From Dorea sp. AF36-15AT (lineage in GTDB: Bacteria; Bacillota; Clostridia; Lachnospirales; Lachnospiraceae): a DNA stretch of 28,693 bases. How positions within the stretch are numbered: the stretch's first letter is position 1; each line of letters starts with the position of its first letter. The DNA is taken from assembly GCF_003477705.1 (NCBI RefSeq), contig NZ_QUDV01000015.1, positions 1 through 28,693 of the forward strand, read 5' to 3'. The position numbers and the translations under genes are program-made. The notes under the pieces were generated by a model, which saw nothing but the letters and a program-made list of their open reading frames with translations, ran no database searches and was not told the origin of the DNA. This document shows positions 20,556-28,650 of the stretch, one piece after another.

Positions 20556-20880
20556 AGGAATGCCGGTTAAACTGTATGAACGGGTACTGTCTGGTACAGA
20601 TGAATTTGACCATCCAGTGTACACTGAAACCCCGGTGATAGTTGAAAATGTGCTAGTGGCTCCGGCATCGACCACGGAGATTCTTGACACATTGAACCTG
20701 ACTGGAAAGAAAGCAGTATACAACATTGCAATCCCGAAAGGAGATAGTCACACCTGGCAGGATTGCCGGGTAGATTTTTTTGGTCAGTCCTGGAGGGTGA
20801 TCGGACTCCCGCAGCAGGGAATTGATGAGAATATACCAGGTGCCTGGAATCAGAAGTGGATGGTGGAGCGGTATGAGTAA
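20548..20880 (+). CDS. head closure / head-tail adaptor protein
   Basis: ATG 20548 follows AAGGAGGTCTCGG. The 110-residue beta-rich protein (VKLYERVLSGTDEFDHPVYT, then FFGQSWRVIGLPQQGIDENI) has the form of a phage stopper, or head closure protein, of the HK97 gp7/SPP1 gp16 type. It sits between the connector and the tail completion genes, as expected. Confidence 0.8.
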   Translation: MIKGMPVKLYERVLSGTDEFDHPVYTETPVIVENVLVAPASTTEILDTLNLTGKKAVYNIAIPKGDSHTWQDCRVDFFGQSWRVIGLPQQGIDENIPGAWNQKWMVERYE

Positions 20881-21100
20881 GAACAAGGTAAGAATCGAAC
20901 TGAATCGCGCAGGCGTCAGAGAGTTGATGCAATCGCCAGAAATGCAGGCGGTATTACTGGAACAGGCAAATAAAATAGCATCAGCATCCGAAACAGAGAC
21001 TTATGTGGCTCAGACCAGAGCTGTTACAGCTGTGTATGGGGATGATGGAAATAATGGATTGTTGAAGGCGGTTGGAAAACATGGTGGAAAAAACCATTAA
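20873..21100 (+). CDS. small minor capsid/neck protein
   Basis: ATG 20873 overlaps the previous stop region; GGAGCGG lies just before. The product has 75 residues: a basic helix (VRIELNRAGVRELMQSPEMQ), LLEQANKIASASE, and a strand-rich end (YVAQTRAVTAVYGDDG). It corresponds by position and motif to the short HK97 gp10-like neck protein of Firmicute phages, usually longer. The following gene overlaps by 20 bp. Confidence 0.65.
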   Translation: MSKNKVRIELNRAGVRELMQSPEMQAVLLEQANKIASASETETYVAQTRAVTAVYGDDGNNGLLKAVGKHGGKNH

Positions 21101-21416
21101 GGATTATCTGCAAACTAGCCTGGGAATACCGGTTAGGCTAGAAGAGGAAGACAATCTCGGAAATGAATATGTATTGATTGAAAAGACTGGATCTGGCGCA
21201 GAAGACCATATCAAACGGGCGACGCTAGCTATCCAGTCTTATTCTATGTCCCTTTATGGGGCAGCAGAGCTCAATGAGCGAGTAAAAGAAGCAATGGAAA
21301 AATGTATAGAACTGGATGATATCTGCCGGTGCGATCTGAACAGCGATTACAACTATACAGATACAAGTCGTAAGAAATACCGTTATCAGGCGGTATTTGA
21401 TATTGTCCATTATTAA
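21081..21416 (+). CDS. tail completion (tail terminator-like) protein
   Basis: A 111-residue protein with MVEKTIKDYLQTSLGIPVRL at the start, a central strand pair (EYVLIEKTGSGAED) and RYQAVFDIVHY at the end, the plan of tail terminator proteins of this phage type. ATG 21081 lies 10 bases after AAGGCGG; TTG 21072 in the same frame is less likely. It lies directly before the tail tube gene. Confidence 0.75.
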   Translation: MVEKTIKDYLQTSLGIPVRLEEEDNLGNEYVLIEKTGSGAEDHIKRATLAIQSYSMSLYGAAELNERVKEAMEKCIELDDICRCDLNSDYNYTDTSRKKYRYQAVFDIVHY

Positions 21417-21428
21417 GGAGGGAATAGA

Positions 21429-21989
21429 ATGTCAGATGCGAAAAATGTAAGTGCTGCCAAGCCGAAAGTTGGTGGCGCTATTCATCGGGCACCACTTGGA
21501 ACGAAGCTTCCGACCGACGCGAAAATGCAACTAGATACAGCGTTCCAGTCGCTTGGTTATTGCTCCGAAGACGGAGTTTCGAATAATAATAGTCCAGAAT
21601 CAGATAACACAAAAGCATGGGGCGGTGATACGGTGCTAAATCAGCAGACGAGCAAAGAAGACAGCTATAAATTTAAGCTGCTCGAAGTATTGAACGTGAA
21701 CGTTCTGAAAGCGGTATATGGAGATGAAAACGTAACTGGTGATCTGAAAGCTGGAATTACTATTAAAGCGAACAATAAAGAAATGGAAGCTTGCGCATGG
21801 GTAATTGACATGATTCTGAAAGGAGCTTTGATGCGAATTGTAATCCCATCAGCTTCGGTGACGGAGGTTGCCGAAATCAAGTATGCAGCAGAAGCGATTG
21901 GATATGAAACGACAATCAAAGCCACACCAGACGCAACAGGACAGACGCATTACACATATATCATCGAGAGCGAAGGGGGCAAAGAATAA
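21429..21989 (+). CDS. major tail tube protein
   Basis: A 186-residue beta-rich protein (VGGAIHRAPLGTKLPTDAKM, WGGDTVLNQQTSKEDSYKFK, LLEVLNVNVLKAVYGDENV) typical of the siphovirus tail tube protein in Firmicutes. AAGGAGG precedes ATG 21429. It abuts the tail chaperone, sharing one base (TAATG). Confidence 0.88.
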   Translation: MSDAKNVSAAKPKVGGAIHRAPLGTKLPTDAKMQLDTAFQSLGYCSEDGVSNNNSPESDNTKAWGGDTVLNQQTSKEDSYKFKLLEVLNVNVLKAVYGDENVTGDLKAGITIKANNKEMEACAWVIDMILKGALMRIVIPSASVTEVAEIKYAAEAIGYETTIKATPDATGQTHYTYIIESEGGKE

Positions 21990-22255
21990 TGATTACCGGA
22001 AAAACAGAAAGTGGATTTGAATTTCAGCTCGATGAAGAGAATCTGGATGATTATGAGCTGTTAGAGAATCTCTGTGATATTGACAATGGAGATGCATCGA
22101 AAATTACAATTGCGGCGAATCAGCTGCTTGGCAAGGAACAGATGAAAGCATTGAAAGAACATGTCAGAAATGAGAAAGGAAGAGTATCTGCGGCGAAGAT
22201 GATCGAAGAGATCACACAGATATTCAAGAATCAGTCAGGACCAAAAAACTCATGA
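21989..22255 (+). CDS. tail assembly chaperone (G-like)
   Basis: An 88-residue protein beginning MITGKTESGFEFQLDEENLD, acidic and helical, ending NQSGPKNS. It is the G-type chaperone that coats the tape measure. In its 3' end lies the in-frame slippery heptamer AAAAAAC at 22243-22249, 3 codons before the end. A -1 shift there joins this protein to the next gene (see the frameshift entry). Confidence 0.85.
   Translation: MITGKTESGFEFQLDEENLDDYELLENLCDIDNGDASKITIAANQLLGKEQMKALKEHVRNEKGRVSAAKMIEEITQIFKNQSGPKNS
22243..22249 (+). promoter_or_regulatory. programmed -1 frameshift site A AAA AAC
   Basis: The heptamer is aligned with the zero frame as CCA AAA AAC, the classical X XXY YYZ form. The frame of the following gene is exactly -1, and after slippage reading continues through CTC and then the ATG at 22252. 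This matches the G/GT frameshift found in many phage tail chaperones. Zero-frame translation stops at TGA 22253-22255. Confidence 0.8.
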
Positions 22256-22635
22256 TCCTCGCCCACATGATAAATACGGATGAAAATGCGTTGATCTGCG
22301 ATCTGGCAGAGACGTATCACATCTATGATTATAGATCCCTACCATTGCACATGGTGGGGATTTATGCATGTGGGTTGAGGCCTGATTCGAGAATCGGAAT
22401 GAGGATATCTAACTCAAAGCTCACAACAGATCAGACAATCCTCGCTCTAATCGCAGACAACACCAGAGCGCTTGCCTGGTTGAACAGTGCGGATGGAGCA
22501 AAAGGGGTAAATAGACCAAAGTCTCTGATTGCGGCACTGCTTGATGAACAGACGGAAGAACGAGACATTGAAACATTTGAGTCCGGCCAGGACTTTGACG
22601 ATGAGTGGAGACGTCGAACAGGAGGTGAGAAGTAG
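22252..22635 (+). CDS. tail assembly chaperone (T part of the G-T fusion)
   Basis: A 127-residue reading frame that overlaps the G-like gene by 4 bp (ATGA) in the -1 frame. Motifs: LAETYHIYDYRSLPLHMVGI, YACGLRPDSRIGMRISNSKL, LLDEQTEERDIETFES. In this family the region is made mainly as the C-terminal half of the frameshifted fusion and contacts the tape measure. Independent translation from the overlapping ATG is possible too. The final bases overlap the tape measure start by 1. Confidence 0.85.
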   Translation: MILAHMINTDENALICDLAETYHIYDYRSLPLHMVGIYACGLRPDSRIGMRISNSKLTTDQTILALIADNTRALAWLNSADGAKGVNRPKSLIAALLDEQTEERDIETFESGQDFDDEWRRRTGGEK

Positions 22636-24503
22636 TGGCCACAGAACTTGCGAAGGCTTACGTGCAGATCATACCGTCTGCAGAGGGCATCAGTGAAAAA
22701 ATCAAAGAAGAGATAGATCCGGGAGCGACGCCGGCAGGAGAATCGTTTGGCTCAAAATTGGTCGGTACGATTAAAAAAGTACTTGCGGCAGCAGCGATTG
22801 GAAAAGTCCTGAAAGCAACGATCCTGGAAGGTGCGGATTTGGAGCAGAGTCTTGGCGGTATAGAGACACTGTTTAAAGATTCTGCAGATAAGGTCAAGGC
22901 GAATGCCGCAAGGGCTTACCAGACAGCGGGCATGAGCGCTAATGAGTACATGGAACTGACCACCAGCTTCTCAGCGAGTCTATTGTCGAGTCTTAGTAAT
23001 GACACTTCGAAAGCGGCGGATATTGCAGATATGGCTATGACAGATATGTCCGATAATGCTAATAAGATGGGCACCAACATGGAGGACATCAAGAACGCCT
23101 ACCAGGGATTCGCAAAGCAGAATTACACGATGTTGGATAACCTGAAGTTAGGATACGGCGGCACAAAGACAGAGATGGAACGACTCCTTGCTGACGCTCA
23201 GAAAATCACCGGCGTGAAGTACGACATCAATAATTTGTCAGATGTGTATTCAGCAATCCATGTTATTCAGGGGCAGCTTGATATTACCGGAACAACTGCG
23301 AAAGAAGCGGCAACAACCTTATCGGGATCGTTCGATTCCATGAAGGCAGCAGCCAAGAATGTCATGGGAGAGATTGCGCTGGGAATGGATGTAAAACCGG
23401 CTTTGAATGCATTATCAGAGACGATTACTACATTTGTAGTGGGGAATCTTCTTCCGGAAGTATGGAATGTGCTATCAGCACTTCCGGGAGCACTTGTGAG
23501 CTTTATAGGAACTCTTATACCGCAGATTGTAACGGCATTGATGGAATTCGTACCGCAGGTGCAGGAACAGATTGTGGCAGCAGGACCACAATTCTATGAA
23601 ATGGCAAGCAATATGATTAGTGGATTAAGCATCGGAATTCACACACAGCTCCCAAATTTGTTGCAGGATGGCGTCGAGATGCTTACAAATATCATAAATG
23701 GGATACTACAGAATTTGCCGCAGCTTATAACGATGGGTGGAGAACTTATTATTCAGTTTTTGAATGCCATATTACCGGCATTACCGATGGCATTAGAAGC
23801 TGGCGCACAACTGTTGCTAAATATCGTAAATGGAATTATCAATAATCTACCACAGATTGTCGTTGCAGTGGCGCAACTTATGATAAAATTTCGGGCAACA
23901 GTAGGTCAGCATCTACCACAGATTTTACAGACCGGAATTGAGATCATCGGAAAATTGGCAGCAGGACTCATCCGAGCAATACCGACACTGGTCGGAAAGA
24001 TACCACAGATTATTACGGGAATAAAGTCGGCTTTCTCGAATGTCGATTGGGGATCGGTTGGTCATAATATTATCCGGGGAATCGCGAATGGACTTAAGAA
24101 CGCAGGAAGTATGCTGTGGGATGCGGTAAAAGGCGTTCTTGGAAGTTTCAAAGATAATGTGCTGTCATTCTTTGGAATTCATTCTCCATCACGCTGGGGC
24201 ATCTATGTCGGACAGATGATTGATGCAGGTTTCGCAAAAGGTATTATCGGTGATCTTCCGGCAGTGAATTCGGCAGTTGACCAGATACGTGCAGTAGCAA
24301 TGAGCCCATTTGCGAACGCAAGCCTCAGCTATGACATGCAGGGGACAACAAACGTATCCAGAGATGCCGACCAGGAAACGGTTAATCGTCTGGATATTCT
24401 GATCGCGTTGTTACGAGCAATCCTAAATGGAAGAAACGATGGAACATTTAGTGAGCGCGAGCTAGTCCGCGCACTGAGAGATATGGGGGTTGTATTTGCA
24501 TGA
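22635..24503 (+). CDS. tape measure protein
   Basis: GTG 22635 behind AGGAGGTGAGAAG. The 622-residue protein starts with AYVQIIPSAEGISEKIKEEI, a common tape-measure opening, followed by a Ser/Ala-rich helical part (SSLSNDTSKAADIADMAMTD). Hydrophobic stretches occur at about 255-440 (LLPEVWNVLSALPGALVSF and LLNIVNGIINNLPQIV repeats), and the end is a compact helical domain. Repeats of the type LPQI are visible at roughly 35-residue spacing. Its length is on the short side for Firmicute siphoviruses and predicts a tail of modest length. It directs tail tube assembly and DNA entry. Confidence 0.92.
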   Translation: MATELAKAYVQIIPSAEGISEKIKEEIDPGATPAGESFGSKLVGTIKKVLAAAAIGKVLKATILEGADLEQSLGGIETLFKDSADKVKANAARAYQTAGMSANEYMELTTSFSASLLSSLSNDTSKAADIADMAMTDMSDNANKMGTNMEDIKNAYQGFAKQNYTMLDNLKLGYGGTKTEMERLLADAQKITGVKYDINNLSDVYSAIHVIQGQLDITGTTAKEAATTLSGSFDSMKAAAKNVMGEIALGMDVKPALNALSETITTFVVGNLLPEVWNVLSALPGALVSFIGTLIPQIVTALMEFVPQVQEQIVAAGPQFYEMASNMISGLSIGIHTQLPNLLQDGVEMLTNIINGILQNLPQLITMGGELIIQFLNAILPALPMALEAGAQLLLNIVNGIINNLPQIVVAVAQLMIKFRATVGQHLPQILQTGIEIIGKLAAGLIRAIPTLVGKIPQIITGIKSAFSNVDWGSVGHNIIRGIANGLKNAGSMLWDAVKGVLGSFKDNVLSFFGIHSPSRWGIYVGQMIDAGFAKGIIGDLPAVNSAVDQIRAVAMSPFANASLSYDMQGTTNVSRDADQETVNRLDILIALLRAILNGRNDGTFSERELVRALRDMGVVFA

Positions 24504-25339
24504 TAGAAATCAAGTATGTATGCTCAAATGGAAAAGAGTACAACCTGATCGGGGACCGGATGCGAGCGACATCCGGTTCTTTTCATGAGTATCAATGGAA
24601 GTCGATGACAACAGATCAGCAGATGGGTGTGGATGTTTATGGATTTGAAAAAGAACCAAAAACATATAAGACCACGCTAACATTTCGTGGACCGCTGGAA
24701 GAGCGAAAAGCAAAGATGGACGAGCTGACCAATTGTTTTGAGTACGATGTTGTAAATCTCACTCCAGGACGAGTATGGTTTGGAAGCTATTATATTGACT
24801 GCTATATTGATGAAATAACTACAGAAGTATCGTCTGTAAGAAATTGTTGGACAGACATGAAAGTTAGCATTTATTGCCCATATCCAATGTGGACAATGGA
24901 GCAAACGAAAAGTTTTTATCCGGATTCGGCGGATAAAGGAGAACCTTACGAATATCTGGATTATCCGCATGATTATGCTTACGACTATTCGAAACCGTCG
25001 TCCGGAACTGAGCATTGGTATGTAGATCACTACAGAAGCAATAATTTCCGCATGACGATTTACGGACCGTGTGCGAATCCACGAATAATAATTAATGGAC
25101 AAGTCTATCAGATTTACGACACACTGGAAGTGAATGAGTATATTGTAATTGATTCGAGAAAAAAGACGATTATTAAGAGGCTTGCGAATGGAACGGAGCA
25201 AAATATCTTTTACAAGAAATCAGCAGGAAATTCAGTGTTTGCGGAAATCCCTTCGGGCGATCTTTTGGTGAGCTGGAGCGGAGCATTTGGGTTTGATATT
25301 ACGATATTCAAAGAAAGGAGCGTACCGAAGTGGATCTGA
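24500..25339 (+). CDS. distal tail protein (Dit-like)
   Basis: ATG 24500 overlaps the tape measure stop by 4 bp. A 279-residue beta-rich protein: N-terminal ring domain with YKTTLTFRGPLEERKAKMDE and GRVWFGSYYIDCYIDEITT, and a C-terminal galectin-like part (ARIIINGQVYQIYDTLEVNE type, here NPRIIINGQVYQIYDTLEV). This matches the distal tail protein, which connects tube to baseplate. The end overlaps the next gene by 10 bp. Confidence 0.85.
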   Translation: MIEIKYVCSNGKEYNLIGDRMRATSGSFHEYQWKSMTTDQQMGVDVYGFEKEPKTYKTTLTFRGPLEERKAKMDELTNCFEYDVVNLTPGRVWFGSYYIDCYIDEITTEVSSVRNCWTDMKVSIYCPYPMWTMEQTKSFYPDSADKGEPYEYLDYPHDYAYDYSKPSSGTEHWYVDHYRSNNFRMTIYGPCANPRIIINGQVYQIYDTLEVNEYIVIDSRKKTIIKRLANGTEQNIFYKKSAGNSVFAEIPSGDLLVSWSGAFGFDITIFKERSVPKWI

Positions 25340-26337
25340 TAAAGACAAATCCGTATGGCATACAATTGGGGTATATCCGGAACGCTAACATAGATTTTGA
25401 AATAGGAGCAGATGAAAAGGACAGCATCAATGATTTTGAGATCGAACTGAAGCGTTGGAACTGGGATGGATCCATCGGATACGGAGCCAGGGTATTTTCA
25501 CCAGATACAGAATATGGTGGAATTGTTCGGGAAATCAGTACAGACACATCGGCGAATATCATCCGTGCAAAGGGTGACACCTGGCGAGGCATGATGACTA
25601 AAAAAATCATACAGCCGTCGAGCGGGCAGGATTACGCTGTAGTGTCGGGGGAGCTTAATTCGATCATTAAAGCAAAGGTTGAAGCTGAGTTTCCAAGGCT
25701 ATTTTACGGCGTCGAAACAGATACCGGCGTTAACGTGACGAATTATCAGTTTGATAGATACTGTACGCTCCATAGCGGGTTGACCAAGATGCTTAAATCT
25801 GTAGGATATCGTTTAGACATTAGATACAAGGAAGGCGATGTCGGAATGCCCGGATATGTAAGGGTGAGAGCAGTTCCGATTAATGACCTGTCATCAGAGT
25901 ATGAATTCACGAACGATAACAATATGAATTTCACGACCGATGACAATCGACGCGGAATCAATCATCTAATCTGCCTGGGAAAGGGAGACCTAAAAGACAG
26001 GATAGTTGTCCACCTATACGTTGATCAAAACGGAGAAATTTCGCAGACACAGCAGCATTTTACGGGTAGCGAAGAAATTGTAGCTATATACGATAGCAAC
26101 GGATCAGAAAAAGATGATCTGATCAAAAATGGAATCAAGGAGCTGGAGTCGAAAAAATCCAGTATGTCATACAACATGACCATGACAAAGCTAGAGGGGA
26201 ATATTGATGTCGGTGATATCGTAGGTGGAAGAGACTACCTGACGGGCATAAGCATGAAAAAGCCGATTGGCAGGAAGATTTGGACAATATCTTCTGGAAA
26301 AGAAAAGGTTGAATACAAATTGGAGGGCGATAATTAA
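25330..26337 (+). CDS. tail protein, ReqiPepy6 Gp37-like
   Basis: GTG 25330 follows AAAGGAG. A 335-residue protein with the Gp37-like pattern: IRNANIDFEIGADEKDSIND, FEIELKRWNWDG, VFSPDTEYGGIVREISTDTS, a central domain around LHSGLTKMLKSVGYRLDIRY, and the TLEGNIDVGDIVGGRDYLTG-like end (KLEGNIDVGDIVGGRDY). In other phages this family forms the tail tip (Tal-like) below Dit. It abuts the receptor-binding gene (TAAATG). Confidence 0.88.
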   Translation: MDLIKTNPYGIQLGYIRNANIDFEIGADEKDSINDFEIELKRWNWDGSIGYGARVFSPDTEYGGIVREISTDTSANIIRAKGDTWRGMMTKKIIQPSSGQDYAVVSGELNSIIKAKVEAEFPRLFYGVETDTGVNVTNYQFDRYCTLHSGLTKMLKSVGYRLDIRYKEGDVGMPGYVRVRAVPINDLSSEYEFTNDNNMNFTTDDNRRGINHLICLGKGDLKDRIVVHLYVDQNGEISQTQQHFTGSEEIVAIYDSNGSEKDDLIKNGIKELESKKSSMSYNMTMTKLEGNIDVGDIVGGRDYLTGISMKKPIGRKIWTISSGKEKVEYKLEGDN

Positions 26338-27189
26338 ATGGAGATTATTACTGGATATGTAGGAAAGAAGCATGTGACATCGGAACAGGAAAGAGACATC
26401 AATCAAGGCATTGTAGGCCCAGGATCTTACGTATTGAAGACGGGCATGCAAATGGAAGCAGAAGTTTCTTCTAACAATGAAATTAAGATCAGAGATGGAG
26501 TGCTGATGCATCAGGGATGCGCTGCATCAATTAAAAAGAATACTTACGATTCATTAACCATCATCAATGGTAGTCAGGGCATGAAGCGTATTGACTTAAT
26601 TGTTGCAAGATATGAAAAGAATCGTGATGATGAAACGGAAAGACTTGGATTAAAAGTTATCCAGGGAACACCGACAGAGTCCAATCCGGCAGCTCCGGAA
26701 TATACAGAGGGAAGTATTCAAGCAGGAGATTACATTGCAGATATGCCGATGTATCAAGTGATTATCAATGGATTAAACATTACAGAGGTAAAGCGATTGT
26801 TTGAAGCTGAACCGGATATCGACACTTTGAAAAAAGAGTTTGCTGAATTAAATGGCAAGATGGAAAATCAAAAGCGCAAATGGACAAAGCTTTGTGAGAT
26901 TGCCGGCAACCAAAATTCCTCTAAAACGTTCACTGTAGAGGATTTAAGCGGTTATTCCGAGATATTGCTGACTTGCGGACCTGCGGTAATACATCAAACA
27001 GGACGCATCCTTGGTTCCTCGACAATCCCTATAAAATTATGGAATGCTTGCAATACTGATTACAGTAATGGCTACTTTCAGTCTACGTATGGATCCAATA
27101 CATACATCGCGGGTGTAACAAGATTGTCTGATACATCCGTGAAGTTATATGCGAATTCCAGTACACTTGCTGGCTTGTATGTCCGCTAA
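26338..27189 (+). CDS. tail tip / receptor-binding protein with switchable C-terminus
   Basis: A 283-residue protein. Residues 1-150 are the conserved baseplate-attachment part (ITGYVGKKHVTSEQERDINQ, YDSLTIINGSQGMKRIDLIV), 150-174 a helical linker (TLKKEFAELNGK), and 175-283 a beta-rich tip (KLCEIAGNQNSSKTFTV, SGYSEILLTCGP, FQSTYGSNTYIAGVTRL). The linker codons for LNGK lie in the left inverted repeat. The stop TAA 27187-27189 meets the stop of the opposite-strand cassette with a 3-base overlap. Inversion would replace the tip with a different domain and keep the frame. The ribosome site is GGAGGG, at a rather long spacing. Confidence 0.8.
   Translation: MEIITGYVGKKHVTSEQERDINQGIVGPGSYVLKTGMQMEAEVSSNNEIKIRDGVLMHQGCAASIKKNTYDSLTIINGSQGMKRIDLIVARYEKNRDDETERLGLKVIQGTPTESNPAAPEYTEGSIQAGDYIADMPMYQVIINGLNITEVKRLFEAEPDIDTLKKEFAELNGKMENQKRKWTKLCEIAGNQNSSKTFTVEDLSGYSEILLTCGPAVIHQTGRILGSSTIPIKLWNACNTDYSNGYFQSTYGSNTYIAGVTRLSDTSVKLYANSSTLAGLYVR
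26838..26858. repeat. left inversion repeat inside the tail tip gene
   Basis: This 21-bp segment matches the reverse complement of 27514-27534 at 18 of 21 positions, including the 13-bp perfect core AATTAAATGGCAA (26846-26858). It covers codons for ELNGK in the linker of the tail protein, so recombination here leaves the conserved N-terminal part intact. Confidence 0.85.
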
Positions 27190-27524
27190 TCAGTTACCCA
27201 GCAGGCTGTAAATGAAATATAATTTCCAGTATTTTTATTACAGTACAGCGTCACTACACCTGCATCGTTTACGAATATTCGGCTACCAGGATTTCCGGAA
27301 CTATCGAATTGATCAATGCCACTTGTTCCGAATGATATAGCTATGGTATGTGGCGGAAGAAATCCTTCTTGGATGGTGCCAATCACTCGACCATTAACAG
27401 CACCTTGTCCCTTTTTGTAATTCGTAACATTGAAGACGACCATCTTACCCATCTTGTACAGCTGGTATTCTGTGATGGGATTGTTTTGATCGGCAGAGGT
27501 CAATATTCCAGATTTGCCATTTAA
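27186..27524 (-). CDS. silent alternative tail-tip cassette
   Basis: An open frame runs from 27524 leftward, reading LNGKSGILTSADQNNPITEY and on for about 112 codons, and ends at TAG 27186-27188. An in-frame TAA lies just upstream (27525-27527), so the frame has no start of its own; TTG 27503 has no ribosome site. The domain is a common phage tail tip type (YQLYKMGKMVVFNVTNY, RVIGTIQEGFLPPHT, SRIFVNDAGVVTLYC). The first codons, LNGK, copy the linker of the tail gene. After inversion the protein would have 174 plus 108 residues, 282 against the present 283. Confidence 0.8.
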   Translation of the reverse strand, partial: LNGKSGILTSADQNNPITEYQLYKMGKMVVFNVTNYKKGQGAVNGRVIGTIQEGFLPPHTIAISFGTSGIDQFDSSGNPGSRIFVNDAGVVTLYCNKNTGNYISFTACWVTD

Positions 27525-27534
27525 TTAAGTAAGC
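27514..27534. repeat. right inversion repeat beyond the silent cassette
   Basis: The reverse complement of 26838-26858, 18 of 21 identical, with the 13-bp core TTGCCATTTAATT at 27514-27526. Recombination with the left copy would invert about 655 bp. It lies 44 bp before the recombinase start codon. An eight-base palindrome TTAATTAA lies in this copy. Confidence 0.85.
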
Positions 27535-27577
27535 GGATGGCAATATGCTACACTCAAATCAAAAAAGGAGTGTGGCT

Positions 27578-28564
27578 ATGGAACAGAAAATCATGGAAGT
27601 AATGCGACGGATGCAGGACATGTTGTCAGAAGAACAACTCCGGGAATTGCAGTCAGCTCTCCGGGTGACGTTCGATGGATGCGAGCTACAGCCAAGAAGC
27701 GAGCTGATGGTGTTGGATGATAGTTGGCAAGGGGATCTGGAAGATTTTCTGATGTCAAAAGCACTGGAAGGAAAGAGCAAGGCGACAATCATCCGGTATC
27801 GGTACGAGCTGGAAAGATTGCTATCGTACATCAATAAGGCAGTGGTCGATATTACAGACGCTGATATATCGAATTATATGAGGACATACAAGAGAATTCG
27901 GAACATTAAAAACAGCACTCTTAAAGGTGTGCGGTCGATATATAGCAGCTTCTTTTCGTGGCTGCGTGATCGAGACCGGATCCGAAAGAATCCGATGGTG
28001 TTGGTGGAAGACATTAAGGTTCCAATCAGGGTGAGAGAGCCGTTCACGGATGCGGAGCGAGAGAAACTTATGAGAGAATGCCGGACGCTTCGGGATAAGG
28101 CTATGATGGAATTTCTGTATTCCACAGCTGTCAGAGTTGGAGAATTGGTAAAGCTGAACCGGGGCGACATCAGATTTTCCACAAAGGATCTGATTGTATG
28201 TGGTAAGGGCGACAAGGAACGAGTTGCTTATTTGAATGAACGTACTCACATGTACCTGTTGGAATATCTGGAGAGTCGAACAGATACGAATCCAGCACTG
28301 TTCGTGTCGCTCAGATCACCGCATGAAAGACTGACCGACAAAGGTGTAGAAGATATTGTACGTAGGACCGGCAGAAGAGTTGGCGTGAAAGCGTACCCGC
28401 ATAAGTTCCGAGGTACATCAATTACCAATGCTCTCAATAGAGGAATGCCATTGCAGGAAGCATCCTGTATGGCAGGTCATGTCAAATCAGACACAACATT
28501 AAGGTATGCTCAGTTGGATCAGGATTCAGTGAGATACCATCACAAGAAATATTTAAGCGCATAA
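27578..28564 (+). CDS. tyrosine recombinase, putative tail-tip invertase
   Basis: A 328-residue tyrosine recombinase, distinct from the prophage integrase. N-terminal helical extension (1-45), SAM-like core-binding domain (about 50-145) and catalytic domain with a full set of residues: R186 (TAVRVGEL), K210 (GKGDKER), H275 and R278 (YPHKFRGTS), H301 (MAGHVKSD) and the nucleophile Y310 (TLRYAQLD). The start ATG 27578 has AAGGAG 8 bases upstream; an ATG at 27545 has none. A weak promoter-like TACACT lies at 27548. It is co-oriented with the late operon and adjacent to the right repeat, so an invertase role is proposed. It could instead be a remnant of a second integrase, but catalytic completeness and site proximity argue for the invertase. 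Confidence 0.85.
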   Translation: MEQKIMEVMRRMQDMLSEEQLRELQSALRVTFDGCELQPRSELMVLDDSWQGDLEDFLMSKALEGKSKATIIRYRYELERLLSYINKAVVDITDADISNYMRTYKRIRNIKNSTLKGVRSIYSSFFSWLRDRDRIRKNPMVLVEDIKVPIRVREPFTDAEREKLMRECRTLRDKAMMEFLYSTAVRVGELVKLNRGDIRFSTKDLIVCGKGDKERVAYLNERTHMYLLEYLESRTDTNPALFVSLRSPHERLTDKGVEDIVRRTGRRVGVKAYPHKFRGTSITNALNRGMPLQEASCMAGHVKSDTTLRYAQLDQDSVRYHHKKYLSA

Positions 28565-28621
28565 CATACAAAAAAATAAATGAGGAAAGGAGACTCCCCT
28601 TTAATCTCCGTGTTGTCAATA

Positions 28622-28650
28622 CATCCGGCTAATGGTCGGGTGCTTTTGTT
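28622..28650 (+). terminator. terminator-like hairpin after the recombinase
   Basis: CATCCGGCT (28622-28630) pairs with GGTCGGGTG (28634-28642) over nine positions, some G-U, with loop AAT, followed by TTTTGTT. It would end the recombinase transcript. The remaining bases to the window end are AT-rich and finish with AAAGGAG, the ribosome site of a gene outside the window, probably of the lysis module. Confidence 0.5.

Noticed and set aside
22658..24503. LPQI-type repeats of the tape measure as a DNA repeat array or CRISPR
   Set aside because: The repeats are protein-level and imperfect in DNA, as usual for tape measure proteins. No CRISPR-like direct repeats were seen anywhere in the window.
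27186..27503. Independent leftward gene starting at TTG 27503
   Set aside because: No ribosome site or promoter; the open frame continues back to the inverted repeat, which fits a silent cassette better than a separate gene.
26338..28564. Diversity-generating retroelement acting on the tail tip
   Set aside because: No reverse transcriptase gene and no template/variable repeat pair are visible; the inverted repeats and tyrosine recombinase explain the locus better.
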